Notes under the pieces: model-generated
What the model was told of the DNA's origin: nothing
The model's input: the letters and a program-made list of their open reading frames with translations, nothing else
The model's database searches: none
Assembly (NCBI GenBank): GCA_054601695.1
Contig: BAAHQB010000125.1
Span: forward strand, 62,001-126,000
Reading direction: 5' to 3'
DNA from: Amorphochlora amoebiformis
Taxonomy: Eukaryota; Cercozoa; Chlorarachniophyceae
Length of the DNA: 64,000 bases
Shown: piece by piece, positions 42,105 to 60,579 of the stretch
Position numbering within the stretch: the stretch's first letter is position 1
Layout of the letters: each line of letters opens with the position of its first letter
Made by a program: the position numbers and the translations under genes

Positions 42105-42149
<45 letters not shown>

Positions 42150-42221
42150 TGTGTATATATGTACACATATGTATGTATATATGCACTTTTTCATATATAC
42201 ATAAATATGTATATATCTATA

Positions 42222-42261
<40 letters not shown>

Positions 42262-42362
42262 TGTGTATACATATATATATAATATATGTAAATATTTACA
42301 TATATATTTATATGTGTGTATATATATACATAATATGTGTATATATGTGTATGTGTATGTAC

Positions 42363-42421
<59 letters not shown>

Positions 42422-42795
42422 AAATATATATATTTATATATACATATGCATAGGTCAAGTATGAAGTCCTCGAAGAAACGAAAGCACGTTGGAGATCGGT
42501 GTGATTTACTATATCTATGATTATAAAACATATGTACTCAATAAAGATATGATTATAGATATGATTATATATCTGTATATACGTGCATATGTACAAGTGT
42601 ATATATGTATATATACATATATATATATACATAATATATATAAGTAATATATATATATAAATATATGTATATATGTATATATGTATATATATATCAATAT
42701 ATATATATATATATATATAATATATCTATATGATATCATATATATCGAAGAAACGAAAGCACGCTCAAGATCTGAATGCAAATCGCTATATATAC

Positions 42796-42857
<62 letters not shown>

Positions 42858-42862
42858 ATGTG

Positions 42863-42908
<46 letters not shown>

Positions 42909-43251
42909 TAGATTTACATAATTTTATATATATATATATATACGACAAACAGATACATACTACATATTCTTACACATACATTAGTATTTATGTGCATAAT
43001 ATAGTATATTCAAGCAAACTGACACCATCAACTTCATACTACAGTACCTACAGGCAACTCAAAATTACGAAGATTTGCACAATCTCAACTCTCTGAATAG
43101 TGAGTAATATACTACCTTATGTAACAGAAACAAGAGGGTTATAGAAGGTGGATATTCGGGTGAGTCGATGTCAGGCGCTGCAGGCGCTGGCGAGTCGAGC
43201 ATAAAGCGGAAAAAAGCCAAGAAGAAAGCGAGTACGGTCGTCAAATTCTAG
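40592..43251 (+). CDS. 3' part of a plus-strand gene with basic C-terminus
   Basis: Function unknown. Exons 40592-40618, 41204-41263 and 41633-41663 join in phase ([39 protein letters not shown]). Exons 42454-42498, 43045-43099 and 43145-43251 join in phase and end in TAG ([33 protein letters not shown], then a Gly/Ala/Ser stretch and KRKKAKKKA, a likely nuclear localisation signal). The two groups do not connect directly (phase 2 against phase 0), so one exon is missing or they are separate genes. It may continue the charged protein that starts at 35903. Introns are TA fields. Confidence 0.45.
40625..42435. repeat. (TA)n fields
   Basis: Near-continuous TA microsatellite (40976-41042, 41950-42032 and others) interrupted only by the short exons at 41204 and 41633. 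An inverted repeat of ATACATACCTGTTATATA/TATATAACAGGTATGTAT lies at 40880-40937 and could form a hairpin. Confidence 0.92.
42470..42792 (+). repeat. Donor-side copy of an exon 3' end
   Basis: CGAAGAAACGAAAGCACG from exon 42454-42498 recurs at 42747-42764 (TCGAAGAAACGAAAGCACGC then CAAGATCTG against TTGGAGATCGG). The second copy is downstream, cut off by TA sequence on its 5' side. The intervening 250 bases are TA field. Confidence 0.7.
42793..42960. repeat. (TA)n and (TG)n tract
   Basis: TA microsatellite with (TG)n at 42838-42865, in the intron before exon 43045-43099. Confidence 0.92.
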
Positions 43252-44150
43252 AACACGATATCGGTGACTCAGCTTGGTGATAAGTTCTAGAGTTCTAACA
43301 TTCATCATGATACGATCAACTTATGAATTTCAGGCGGTACAGTATTAATTGCTAAGTACTAAACACTGAAATAGCTACACATCATCGTTCTAGTAGTTGG
43401 GCTTTATTTAATATTTAGTAGTAGCGTTCATTGGATCTTGCTGCGACAGCCAGGACCCTTCTAGCCCGCCTTGCATCAATACTAGTAATATTAAACCGTA
43501 CGATGATGATCGAGATGATCGCGGACATTTAAACCGTTATAAATTTCAAGTGACATGTATGGGCGGCATACTCTAGATCTAGTAGACATTTATTAACTAG
43601 ATTAAGTTAATTCGGACTGAGTCAATTATTACCAATGATTTGTATTATTCAAAGTATTTAATCATTTCTAGATTTAGACGAGGTTAAGGCGAGTCAGGGT
43701 AAAGGAAATTATCCTAACGATCAAAATGAAAACTAGCTCCATGTACGTATTAACGTAACGTATGCAGTGTTATTTTTTAGTGCATTAAATTTTAAATTTC
43801 AGTCCCACTGAGTTGTAAGAATTACATATAAAACGCCCATATGGCCCAGTGGATTTCCGGATCTAGTACCGTCGCGTAAAATATGTGTGATGATCCAAAT
43901 TGAAAAACTTTAAGTTAAATGCTCAGCGAACTCTCTCCAATTCCCTCTACGTATTAGAGCTCCAAGCGGCTCACACTCAGGGCCGGCAAGTACTAGATTA
44001 GACTACGCGAAAGCTCTCAGTCCAGAATCTCGTTGATCAATGTTGCATCCGCGTTCACCGAGGCGTACCTGAGATAAATGATAAATTTAACCTTCGCGCT
44101 ATTTGATAACAGTGGAAAAAATACAATAATGTGTAGCGTAAAATGATTAC
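43252..44150. other. Intergenic unique DNA between convergent genes
   Basis: About 900 bases of normal AT-rich sequence between the stop at 43251 (plus gene) and the 3' end of the ATP-grasp-like gene (minus). No open chain of exons, no RNA gene and no repeat was recognised. Confidence 0.5.
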
Positions 44151-44229
44151 ATGTATAAACTATCTAGACTATGCATACACATACATGTACACATGTACAA
44201 ACATAAACAATGCACATGATAATACTTAT

Positions 44230-44246
44230 ATGTAATGTATAAATTC

Positions 44247-44298
<52 letters not shown>

Positions 44299-44300
44299 AA
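44230..44300. repeat. (TA)n tract
   Basis: TA repeat downstream of the last ATP-grasp exon. Next to it GTCCTGGTCATGAG is repeated three times with changes (44355-44440). Confidence 0.85.
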
Positions 44301-44380
44301 ATACACACAAATAAAATATATGCAAGATATACACACATAAATTCCCATGCTACAGTCCTGGTCATGAGCTACAATCCTGG

Positions 44381-50194
<5,814 letters not shown>

Positions 50195-50760
50195 CTTTCC
50201 TAGACCTTTGACCTTCGATCTTCGACCTTCGTTTGAGTAATGCGTTTTCGGGTGCTGAATATCGGGACTTGGGGTCACGCCTTGACTTGCGGGTGCGGTA
50301 AAAGATGCCCCTTGAAATTCAGAAAACTTATCTATTTTCACCCAAGATTATCCCCACAGGGTATTCGATTGGATAATGGTTCCCCCTATACTGTATTTTT
50401 GGGTAATATACTTATTTGCTGTTTATAGCCCAGAAATAAAGTTTAGGTAATTATTTTTCACCGTTTCAATAATTGGGCCCTTCCTTTAGAAAAAATTATG
50501 TTTAGGTAATTATATACTTTAGCCGAAATTTTAACCCGAATTAATATTTATATAATTTATTAATTTTCCGTCATTATTTCGCAATTTCCAACGGTCGTCC
50601 ACTCCCCTGAAGAGACACCATTTTCGACGGTATATTTCTTCAAATATAAACACATTCCATATAAATTATATATTAAATTACTCAATAATGCTTGCTTATC
50701 AATATTGACTATTTTTTATTGGAGAAAATTGTGTTTTGGTGGAAATATATCGAAATTTTG
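50195..50760. other. Divergent intergenic region
   Basis: Lies between the ATP-grasp start codon (minus) and the microexon array (plus), so it should hold both promoters. TTTAGGTAATTAT occurs twice (50443-50455, 50501-50513). A possible first exon for the plus gene ends ATGTTTAG at the second copy, but its link to the microexons is off by one base, so the true start is unresolved. No TATA box was assigned because the DNA is AT-rich throughout. Confidence 0.35.
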
Positions 50761-50763
50761 CAG

Positions 50764-52535
50764 GAAAAGTAATTATCAAAACATCGCTTTCGAGCCTCTC
50801 CTGTCGTTATTTCACCACTAAATCCCCACTTTGTGCCGCAGATTCAAGGAATATATGTATGTGTCGCCAATTCTGCAAAATATGGGTATAAGTAATGTTT
50901 TTAAATGATTTTTGGTGTATTTTTGTCAGGAATTTTCTCACGCAGTTTACAAAAATCTAGCCTTCAGGTGATAAAATTTGCCTGTATGTTAAAATAAAGC
51001 CCCCATAAATGATTTCCATTGAAAACAGAGAGATGCTGTTCAATTTTGTTGTCGAAATCGGGCTGAAAGGATGATTACGACAGAAATTCCAGGCAATATT
51101 TCCGGAAATTATGCAATTCCAGCTGCCCAGGTGAACAGTAAACTATTCTTCCTCTGCAATGATCCGAATAATGAATCATGTTTGATTTTAGGACACTGTT
51201 TATCTTTTTTTCCCCGGAAAAAAGGTTATACAAAAGGTAGTAAGATTAAATTTATCATTTTTCAGGAACATTCCAGGGAAAGTATCGATTACCAGCCATC
51301 CAGGTGGACAGCTCTACATTATTTTTGTGAATAAGAAACAAAATTAATAACCGTAATGCCTAGGGCATTGGAAATTTTACATTTGTAATTGGAAACTGTC
51401 AATATAATTGTTTTTGAAACATTTTAACACGATTTTTCAGGATATCATTCGCATAAATCGGGAATTCCGACCAGACAGGTAGACATAAATCTGTACATTT
51501 TAAATATAAAATGTCCACAAAAGCTCACACTTGTCTAAGGATGCAAATTATTTTATTTTGGACGTGCAATACCGAATTAAAATGGTTTTTTTTAATAATA
51601 TATTTTTCTCAAATTCAGGACCCCTCCCAGAATACCGATTTCGAGCCTTCCAGGTGGGCGAATATGTAGCATTGGTTTCAATTAAACCTGACGGTCGTAT
51701 ATGGATGACTGATATAAAAATTTTGTACTATAAATCTAACTAAAAAAGTAAAACTGAAAAAATCTTATTCCCGATTTGCAGATTTACACAGGATCATTTG
51801 CGGAATTCCAACCATTTAGGTGGGTAAAAATATTAATTAAAACCAACACCCATCTCAATTATCATGTTGAGAAATTGTACATTTTTGGAGGCAAAAATGA
51901 ATAAAATATGTGTTTTGGAGATTTTTAATTCCAATTTTCAGGATTTCACCAGCCTAATTATGGAATTTCAGCCTTTCAGGTGAGCAAATATACGTAATAC
52001 AAATTTCGATTAAATTATCCACGAATATTCACGTTGTATATAGGGGATCGATGTCCATTTTTCAATTTAGAGATCTGTAACAAAAATGAATTTCCCAATG
52101 AAATTATCCTTGATTTCCAGGGTGCCCCTCCCAAAATGTGGAATGTTAGCAGTCCAGGTGGGCAATAAATTTGATAATTGACTTAAACACCCCAGCATTG
52201 CCCACGTAATTCCACTGGAGACTGATGCAAATTATTTTAACTTAAATATGAAAAAAAATATATTGTCAATAACAAATTATTCGGATTTTCAGGATTTTAC
52301 CGATGTAGAATGGAATTCCAGTCGTCCAGGTGGGCAAAAAATAGTTAATTTATTAATTTACTTCCGAAGAATAACAACGCATAGCATATGCGGAGCAATT
52401 CGATCATATTTAATTAATTTATTTTTTCTTAAATTTACTAGAATTTAATATATATACATATATATATATATCCTGATTTTGATCCCCTACCTAATTTCAG
52501 GAACCAAAGCGAATTATCGAAACCCAACAGTCCGG
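50764..52535 (+). repeat. Degenerate about 170-bp tandem array with microexon cores
   Basis: Eleven units whose cores start at 50764, 50930, 51093, 51266, 51441, 51619, 51782, 51942, 52121, 52293 and 52501 (steps of 160-179, last 208 with a TA insert). Each core is 35-38 bases, preceded by a T-rich ...TTTTCAG and, except the first, followed by GTGGGC-type donors. Core consensus starts GA and ends GGAATTCCAG-C--TCCAG. Intron parts are strongly diverged but share bits such as GATGCAAATTATTTTA. The first unit has lost its donor (CTCCTGTCG). Confidence 0.85.
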
Positions 52536-52631
52536 GTGAAATAATATATATAATTCCTTAAAATTGATTATAACAAAATGTGCAACTGTACATATTATGT
52601 GTGAATGAAAGTAAATGATATATAAATATAG

Positions 52632-52665
<34 letters not shown>

Positions 52666-52821
52666 TATTTGTATATATATATATATATATAGATTCCGAA
52701 AACCCTATGAGCGACGAGAAAGGCGTAGTAAATAAAACGAGCACTGAGGCCAAAAATTTAACGGATGATATTCAAGAAAAGGTTATATATTTATATACAT
52801 ATATGTATATATGTATGTGTT

Positions 52822-52857
<36 letters not shown>

Positions 52858-53098
52858 TGCGTATGTGTATAATGTGTGTTTGCGTATGTGCATCAGGTTT
52901 CTAACGATGCAAAAAGTGTCTCTTGGTCAGACAAGTACGCGGAAATCTGGAGACGGACATTTCCATTGCATCAACCTTTTCCAGGGTATTCAAAGAGCGA
53001 CATATACAATCTAGTCGATAAACTGGGACAGGAAACGAATATCCGTCTGGTGAAACAATATTCAAAGGCAGATCATAGACTGCGAATCACGTAATGAA

Positions 53099-53173
<75 letters not shown>

Positions 53174-53675
53174 ATGCATGCGGATTGAGTTACAGGTGAT
53201 ATTTGTCACACTAACAATATAAACTGAGTAATTATTTTTGAAGTTATTATATTTGTACAGATGTTGTCGAAGCGGAAAGTTATACAAGAAAAAGCAAAAG
53301 ATACCCCGCAAGACAAACATAAAGCGCAGCTGTCAGACAATTAAATGCGGTTGCACATTCGCTCTTACCCTGCGGTGGAATTCGCTATACGCTGAACCGT
53401 GTAAGGAGGCCCCGTTCGTAGTCGTAAAGACTGCTTTCTTCCACAACGATATATGTAGACCCTCGGCGGCCAGAGCTGTTCTGATAGATAAAATTCGAGG
53501 GAAAAAGTACAGCGATGAATATATTTCAAATTTGGGACCGGCATTTGAGTCAGATTCATCATCGAAACAAATTAGAAAAATGTTTCAGGATCAGGGCTAC
53601 TCTGGAGGTAAGTGACTGTAAATAATATTCCAATTGTCTCGTATACTTTATTATTATTCCTTATTTATATTCAAG

Positions 53676-53730
<55 letters not shown>

Positions 53731-53815
53731 GAATGACATGTCAGGAAGTGTCTAGCTTGCGAAATGCATATTATAACCGTGTCAGGTAATTCATATTTAT
53801 AACATATGTATATCA

Positions 53816-53850
<35 letters not shown>

Positions 53851-54725
53851 TGGAACGTTGAAATGATAATCTCGTTAATTGCTCTCCCATGTAGGACCAG
53901 AAACATATTACTTTGTTTTATGTATATCAGAACCGGAAAGATTAATAAATCGAATCTTTGCGGTTTTGTCGATGTTAAGGGGATAAAAGTTGGCAAAAAG
54001 GAAAAAATACTCCAAGATTTGTTGAAGACCGTCACCCTCAATGGTTAGTAACAATTATGACCTAAAAAGTTTAATCGAAAAAAATGATCAGATATGTAAT
54101 ACAATTAGGAGCAATGTGTTTTATGAAAATGTTGGAAACCTTCAAGCAGATGGGCGAAGTTGATTACAGAGTCGAGTTGTATCCTAACGGGACAATTAGA
54201 AACGCTACTTGGGTATTCAAAGATGGGATACGAAGGGCAAAAAAATTCGGAGATTTAGTCTTCATTGATGGGGCCCAGGTATAAAGTTAAAATGTTATTA
54301 ATAATAATAAATACACACACATATATATATATATATATATGTATATATTCATAATACCACTGTTATTGTACCGTACTATATATAAGTGCTGACGAAGTTT
54401 TATTTGAAAAATCTGTTTTTACAAGTTAACGTACTTTAATAATATGTAGGGTCGTGTTGGACGTGGATATTGCATATTCATGCCTACTATAATCACGCAA
54501 GAAAAAAAGTTGGGGACAATAGCGTACGCAATTGGATACGCCGATTGCAATAACTCTATTGCATTCTGTATCAAATCGATCCAGTCGATTCTTGGGTAAC
54601 ACTCTGAACTTATTTTGGGTTTCGGTATATTTTATATTTGACTTATTTTCTGTGTACATTAACATTTAGGTTGAACGATAGGTGTTGGGTGCATCCGAAG
54701 CCAACATTTATTATGGATGATAAGG

Positions 54726-54768
<43 letters not shown>

Positions 54769-55085
54769 GTGTGTATATATATGTATATATGTGTGTGTAT
54801 ATGTGTGTGTAGGTATCTTTACGGATAATCAACGATATTATACCGGACGCCAAAGTACACAGGTCACTTGTGATAGTAATTTAATAATCAAAATTTTACA
54901 ACAGTTTATCGTATATGTACTGGTTAAATGTAGTAGTATAATGCATATTAATATTATTATAATGAGGGCAATATCGAAGTAAATAATATATATATATATA
55001 TATATCAATATATATCAATATATATATATATATATATATATAATGCTTAATTGTAACCAAAATAATACAAACGCAATAAGTATGA

Positions 55086-55124
<39 letters not shown>

Positions 55125-56057
55125 GTGTTTATGGCACTTTTCAAAGAATTTGGATAAGCATTTGGGGAAGTATTCCTGCTTCAAAATGGTCAAAAAGAAG
55201 GTCATTTACCTATTAAAATATTGCAATTCTAAGCAACTTCTACTACAAGAATGGAACAAACTCAAAGCTTCTATTCCGGAACCAGTCTTGAACTATCTTG
55301 GACCAAAATTCAACAGAATTGAGGAATTTGCTTCTGTGTTTAGAAATGAGACAACAACGCTAGGATACACCTGTTCGAGTCCTGCACAGTCTCAGAATAG
55401 CTCCATTGATGCCTGGTTGCCGGACCGGATGAACTCAAACGCATCGTTCGCTCAATTCTTCAAAGGAACGTATAACCACAACATGAGGATGAGGGAACGT
55501 GAAACCGAAGTCGCATTGAGGGAATTGAACTCTCGCGACTTGATGTTAAAGAAGCATCCAGCAATGACAGATGTCTGCAAAAGGATATCACGTATGTTCT
55601 CCAACGTCGGGACTAAACGCTTTATGCAAGAGGAGATGGAAAGCATTCACTATGTCTGCAAAGCACACCCAAAAGGAAAAGGCTGGATCGTACAGAGATC
55701 TGGTTCCAATAATCATTTTCAACATGAAGTTTTCGAATCGACGTTCAACATTGACGGCTATACACCCGGATTCAAGTGTAGTTGCAACCAAGACAGCGCT
55801 TGGAAAATTCCATGCCGACATATCATGAGCGTTCTTCTTCATACGGGCAAGGATAAATGTTCTCCAAAGCTTATTGGAAATCGCTGGATTAGGCCCATTG
55901 AAATCGTTAACCCAGAATTTCCTACTCGTCTCGCATCTTTTTCAGTGCGAAAAATTGCTGTCACTGAATCGACAATTCCACCTGCCGTCGTTACTGAAAA
56001 GGTACACATGAAATATTATTAATATATATATATATTGTATATATATATATATATATA

Positions 56058-56100
<43 letters not shown>

Positions 56101-56148
56101 AGTATGTATATGTAAATGTACATATTTAAAAATACATAATTAAATATG

Positions 56149-56216
<68 letters not shown>

Positions 56217-56269
56217 GTATAAGTAGGAGTACATATGTATTATTTATTTATTTATTTATGTTATTATTG

Positions 56270-56309
<40 letters not shown>

Positions 56310-56391
56310 GTATATATATATATAAATATATATATCGATACATTTATTATCATTAATATATGACTCTCACTAAATTACATATATAAATGTA

Positions 56392-56426
<35 letters not shown>

Positions 56427-56488
56427 AATATTAATACATTTAATATTATTAATATATGAATCTCACTAAATTTGCATGTGTAAATGTA

Positions 56489-56557
<69 letters not shown>

Positions 56558-57983
56558 TACATTTAATATCATTAATATATGAATCTCACTAAATTTGCAT
56601 GTGTAAATGTAGCATATATATATATATATATATATACTAGGAGTATATATATATTAGGAACGGAACCCTGAGAAGAAGGGTTCAGCCTCCACTTCATATG
56701 CAGACCAAAGAGTCATTGGTCGTAAGCTTGAAGACGACTACCCTACAGCTTCTGAATGTACTATACTCCCATTTTCTACATCTCCAACAGCCGTGATATC
56801 TGAAGAGTTGAATGACGATGCCGTCATATTTGAAGAGATGTTTAATGATACAATTGATTCAAGTGGACATCTCAAGAATTCCAGTAATATTAAACGTCAA
56901 AAGAAACCATCAAAAAAGGAACGATACATCGATTTGAGAAGCGACAACATACCGATCTCGGATTTCGGTTCCAGAACAATAAAATGCTACAAGAGCATGA
57001 AAAAATGGAATCAATCGTATGTTGAAGAATTGAAAAGTGGAAGCCGTGAGCTTATTAAAGTTAAGGATTGGATATCTTCTGAAACTACTATACTGCAAAG
57101 CTCTTCTACTCCTGAATCCCAGCGAACACCGCCTTGCCAAAGAGATTCGACTTCATCAATAGTCGCACCATTACACTCATATAAGTCGACTCCCATATCC
57201 CATCGAAAGCCACATCGCAAAATCGGTTCGAATACGCCGAAAGCCAAGGCATCGATTCTACAACATAATCGTGCACCGACTACGCATGCTTTGTCTCAAC
57301 GTTCACCAGCTCCCGGATTCAAACGAACGCCACCTTGCCAAATTGATTCTTCTACTTCATGGAATGCCACTCCCGTAAATCGCTCTTCCTCAGTAACCCA
57401 ATCTAATCGTGCATCCGCTGTGTCCTCTCTTTCGTTCCCTCTCCGTCACGCTTCATCTACTGGATCCCAACGAACGACACCTTGCCAAATTGATTGTACT
57501 TCATCGAATGCCGCTCCAGTAAATCGCTCTTCCTCAATAACCCAATATAATCGTGCATCCGCTGTGTCCTCTCTTTCTTTCCCTCTCCGTCACCCTCCAT
57601 CTACTGGATCCCAACGAACGCCGCGTCGCCAGATCGATTCAAATACATCAGTTATGGTACAAATGTTTCACTCTTCCGATAAAGGTACAAGCTGGGTTAG
57701 TATGAAAATTTCAGATTTTAAAATGCCTCCTAAACTCCAACACAGCAAGCGTTCAAAGAATAGAATACGATCTCGTCTCGAGGTGAGGATGCCTAAAGGT
57801 AACAAAAGGAAATGTGGCGCTTGTGGCTTACAAGGCCATAATAAGAGAAATAACAACTGTCCCAAAAAACAAAGGACGTTACCAACTAAAGCTATTAAGG
57901 CAACTTCAAATGTTGTTAAACCCGTGTTTCCTACTATGAATGCAAATGTAATAAAGCACGTTATGTATAAGGTTCTAGTGTAA
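50930..57983 (+). CDS. MULE-type transposase with microexon-coded N-terminus
   Basis: Ten microexons (50930-50967, 51093-51130, 51266-51303, 51441-51478, 51619-51653, 51782-51819, 51942-51979, 52121-52157, 52293-52329, 52501-52535) then 52693-52781, 52897-53090, 53261-53607, 53731-53785, 53895-54043, 54109-54278, 54450-54595, 54670-54724, 54813-54862, 55125-56001, 56658-57983 (TAA). Every phase fits. Counted from the ATG at 52707 the protein has 1147 residues; the microexons add about 124 in frame. Domains in order: disordered Ser/Pro/Gln-rich N-terminus; Cys-rich FAR1/WRKY-GCM-like region ([11 protein letters not shown]); MULE core with FIDGAQ (first Asp), FIMDDK (second Asp) and [10 protein letters not shown] (the Cys-x2-His typical of MULEs); SWIM zinc finger (CSCN...CRH, about residue 635); Ser/Thr-rich repeats; zinc knuckle [16 protein letters not shown]. 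No inverted repeats were found around it, so it could be a domesticated gene or a decayed element. True start codon unresolved. Confidence 0.8.
56020..56640. repeat. (TA)n field with triplicated spacer, MULE intron
   Basis: TA tracts separated by three copies of a spacer containing ATATGAATCTCACTAAATTTGCATG (near 56360, 56455, 56577). It lies in the intron between the last two MULE exons. Confidence 0.88.
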
Positions 57984-58230
57984 TAGTTAGTGTATGTATT
58001 ATATCATGTGCAAGTGACGTTAAAAGAATATTATAAATAACTCCACTGTGATTTTCGTATATTTTATTGTATTTGTCAAAAAACATATAGTACGTGTACA
58101 TAACGCATACTATAGATACTATTATAGTATTGCTATATCTAGTATATTATAATTGCAATATCTAGAATATAGATAATCTAGATAATGCGTGTAGCATATA
58201 CCGTCGGATCTACCTAGTCTACTAGTCTAG

Positions 58231-58252
58231 AGACCTTGTTAAGTAGCGATGT
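58231..58252 (+). repeat. Left terminal inverted repeat
   Basis: 22 bases starting AGACCTTGTTAAG, identical to the reverse complement of 62697-62718. TAG precedes it. Confidence 0.85.
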
Positions 58253-58688
58253 CAACCAATTTTCTCAGCTTACATGATAAGTCAAAAGCGGTCATCGACC
58301 GTTAATACTTAGTTACTTTTAAAGACTCAATTGCAAGTTGTAATTTATACTATGATCATAGTAATTATTATAGTAGTATTAAATAATGCCATATGCATAT
58401 ATATAGGCTAGAAATTCATCATCTATATCTAGATATCATTGATAATTATCTAGATTATTAATTTCTGGTAATAATTTATTATAAGTAGTATTCAGCAAGT
58501 TAATTATTATTATTAAACTTTAATCTTAGTAGTTAATTATTACTTTAATCTTAGTAGCTATAGTTAATAATTATTAGTATTCAGGCTAATAAATTATGTC
58601 TAGTCAGAATCAGACACAAATATTATTTGACATTAGTCACTCTATGATTATTAAATTTAATACTGTCAGTCTTAGTAATTATTACTAA

Positions 58689-58691
<3 letters not shown>

Positions 58692-58723
<32 letters not shown>

Positions 58724-58755
58724 GTATTATTATTATTATTATTATTATATATCTA

Positions 58756-58835
<80 letters not shown>

Positions 58836-58910
58836 TATAATATAATATTATTACATGTACATATATATTTAAAAATATATAGGTATTTTTTTTTCATATT
58901 TATAATATCA
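58692..58910. repeat. (TA)n and (TTA)n tracts inside the transposon
   Basis: TA tracts and (ATT)n in the left subterminal region, upstream of the 3' end of the transposase gene. Confidence 0.88.
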
Positions 58911-59011
58911 TAAATAATATGTAATAATATATAATTCAAATAATCAAAAAAGATGTGCAGTTTAATAAATGAGATATAATTTTATTGTGTGTGTTTTCAT
59001 ACATGCATATA

Positions 59012-60352
59012 TTAAGTCTTGCGCCTATTTCGTCGGGCCTTCCTGCGCATTAACCGATCCACTTTCTCACCATGAAGGCTAGCAGCACGCATACCCAAAA
59101 GAGCTCCCACCTTGGCCATGCGAGGAGCCCTGCCTCTGGTAGCTTTAATCCTATCTTCAGAGATCCCATAATCAGTTTCTACCGCCGTGTCGTTCGCAAT
59201 TTCTCGCCCCGAGGAACCTGAGTCAGTGTCCGATGATAGTGGATCTCCGGGTTGGATGTTCGAGTTACAGGAGGCGTCGGCTTCATCAGCGTCGTCACCA
59301 GAACCTGAACCAATTTTGATTTCACCGCGAGGCATGCGAGCAATCCTTGCAGCCTTACGTCTTCGCCCGAGTCTTGGTTGATTCTTGCGTTCTCGGGGTC
59401 GTCTTCGCGTTCGTTTTGCCTCGGGTACAATAGCTGGAACACCGTGGAGTTCAGCAGCTCTCCAATTGGCTGCAGCAAGCTCTTCGTGCTCTTTCTTGGA
59501 TAGGCCCAATCTTCGAATTGGCCGGAACTTCTGCTTGATTTGGATGAGTTGGAAAACGAAACGAGCGACTATAGAATGTCGTTCCCTATTATGACGCCAC
59601 CTCGTCATACACGCAAACTGTTTTACGCGAGCGAAGACGTTCTCGACGATCGAACGGTAATTACCGAAAGCATCGTTTTCACGAATTTGTTGCTCAGTGA
59701 GCTCACCGCCTCTTGGTTTGCGATGAGGACATTTGTACATTGGATCTCTCCTGCAGAGATAAGCGCCATCAGCCCCCACACGTTCGAAGAACTGCAACCC
59801 TTCCACCAGTCCCTCTCTTCGGTTAATGTTTAGGTCCGAAATGCTCCCCGCAGGATGTCCAGACGATAGCCAGCACACATCCCCAGTGTTGGCAGCAACG
59901 GCGATCGCATACCTCATGGCGAATTTCCGCCTCTTGTAAGTGTAGTGTTTCTTCGCTTCCGCACTATCACTTGGACGATTTATCCTGAAATCTGATGAAT
60001 CAGTGTGCATACTGCAGTAAGCATCCGGTCCGTCCATGAAGATGGCAGATTTCAGCCGGTTCTCGAACTTGATCTCGTCCATGAAAGCCTCTACAATACT
60101 GAGAGTCCTCCACACCTTCTCAGAGTGCTTTTGTCGACACATCTTCCAGATCGTACCGCCGTAGTGCCCTTCTGGATACTTCCAAGCGAAGTGCAGTGCC
60201 ATCAAGAAATCGAGACAGGAAACACCAGTCCTTTGACCACAATATTTGTCGACTGCATAGCAGCACTCTTGGAGGCTGAGACCAAGATTGCTGTTGAAGG
60301 CGCTCTCGTTGAAGCGGTTGAAGTAATGGGAATATATCCTTTGATTTTTCAT
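59012..60352 (-). CDS. DDE transposase, PIF/Harbinger-like
   Basis: An intact 446-residue frame, no stops. N-terminal part (residues 1-95) includes a helical segment (VSCLDFLMALHFAWKYPEG). The catalytic core shows the expected acidic residues: Asp near 107 in IFMDGPDAY, Asp near 195 in VGADGAYLC, and Glu near 237 in RSIVENVFARVKQF, the spacing and the Glu-x6-Lys pattern matching DDE_Tnp_4 of Harbinger elements. The last 150 residues are basic and acidic low-complexity (RRRPRERKNQP, GSGDDADEAD) and end in KARRNRRK, a likely nuclear signal. The ATG follows a T-rich CAG acceptor on the minus strand (TTTTTTTTCAG), and an open minus exon with a GTAATT donor lies upstream (60468-60550), so a spliced 5' leader is possible. 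It should cut and paste the element ends. Confidence 0.85.
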   Translation of the reverse strand: MKNQRIYSHYFNRFNESAFNSNLGLSLQECCYAVDKYCGQRTGVSCLDFLMALHFAWKYPEGHYGGTIWKMCRQKHSEKVWRTLSIVEAFMDEIKFENRLKSAIFMDGPDAYCSMHTDSSDFRINRPSDSAEAKKHYTYKRRKFAMRYAIAVAANTGDVCWLSSGHPAGSISDLNINRREGLVEGLQFFERVGADGAYLCRRDPMYKCPHRKPRGGELTEQQIRENDAFGNYRSIVENVFARVKQFACMTRWRHNRERHSIVARFVFQLIQIKQKFRPIRRLGLSKKEHEELAAANWRAAELHGVPAIVPEAKRTRRRPRERKNQPRLGRRRKAARIARMPRGEIKIGSGSGDDADEADASCNSNIQPGDPLSSDTDSGSSGREIANDTAVETDYGISEDRIKATRGRAPRMAKVGALLGMRAASLHGEKVDRLMRRKARRNRRKT

Positions 60353-60579
60353 CCTGAAAAAAAATTCATTTATCTGAATTTTATCATCGAAAATTCATCC
60401 GCGAATAATCGGCAACTCATCTGCCAATCATCTGCAAATAATCGGATGAAAAACGCTTAATTACCGTTTTCATGGAGGGGACAGGAGCTAGAAACTCCGG
60501 ACTTTCACAGGCCCCATCAGCTGGCGCTCGAGCCTTCATATCTGGTGTCTGTGGGTTCCGAATGTTTGTTGGTTTAGGT

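Noticed and set aside
60349-60550. Upstream exon joined in frame to the transposase ATG exon
   Set aside because: The only good donor (ACG|GTAATT) ends in phase 0 while the exon before MKNQ needs phase 2; a 5' untranslated exon is more likely.
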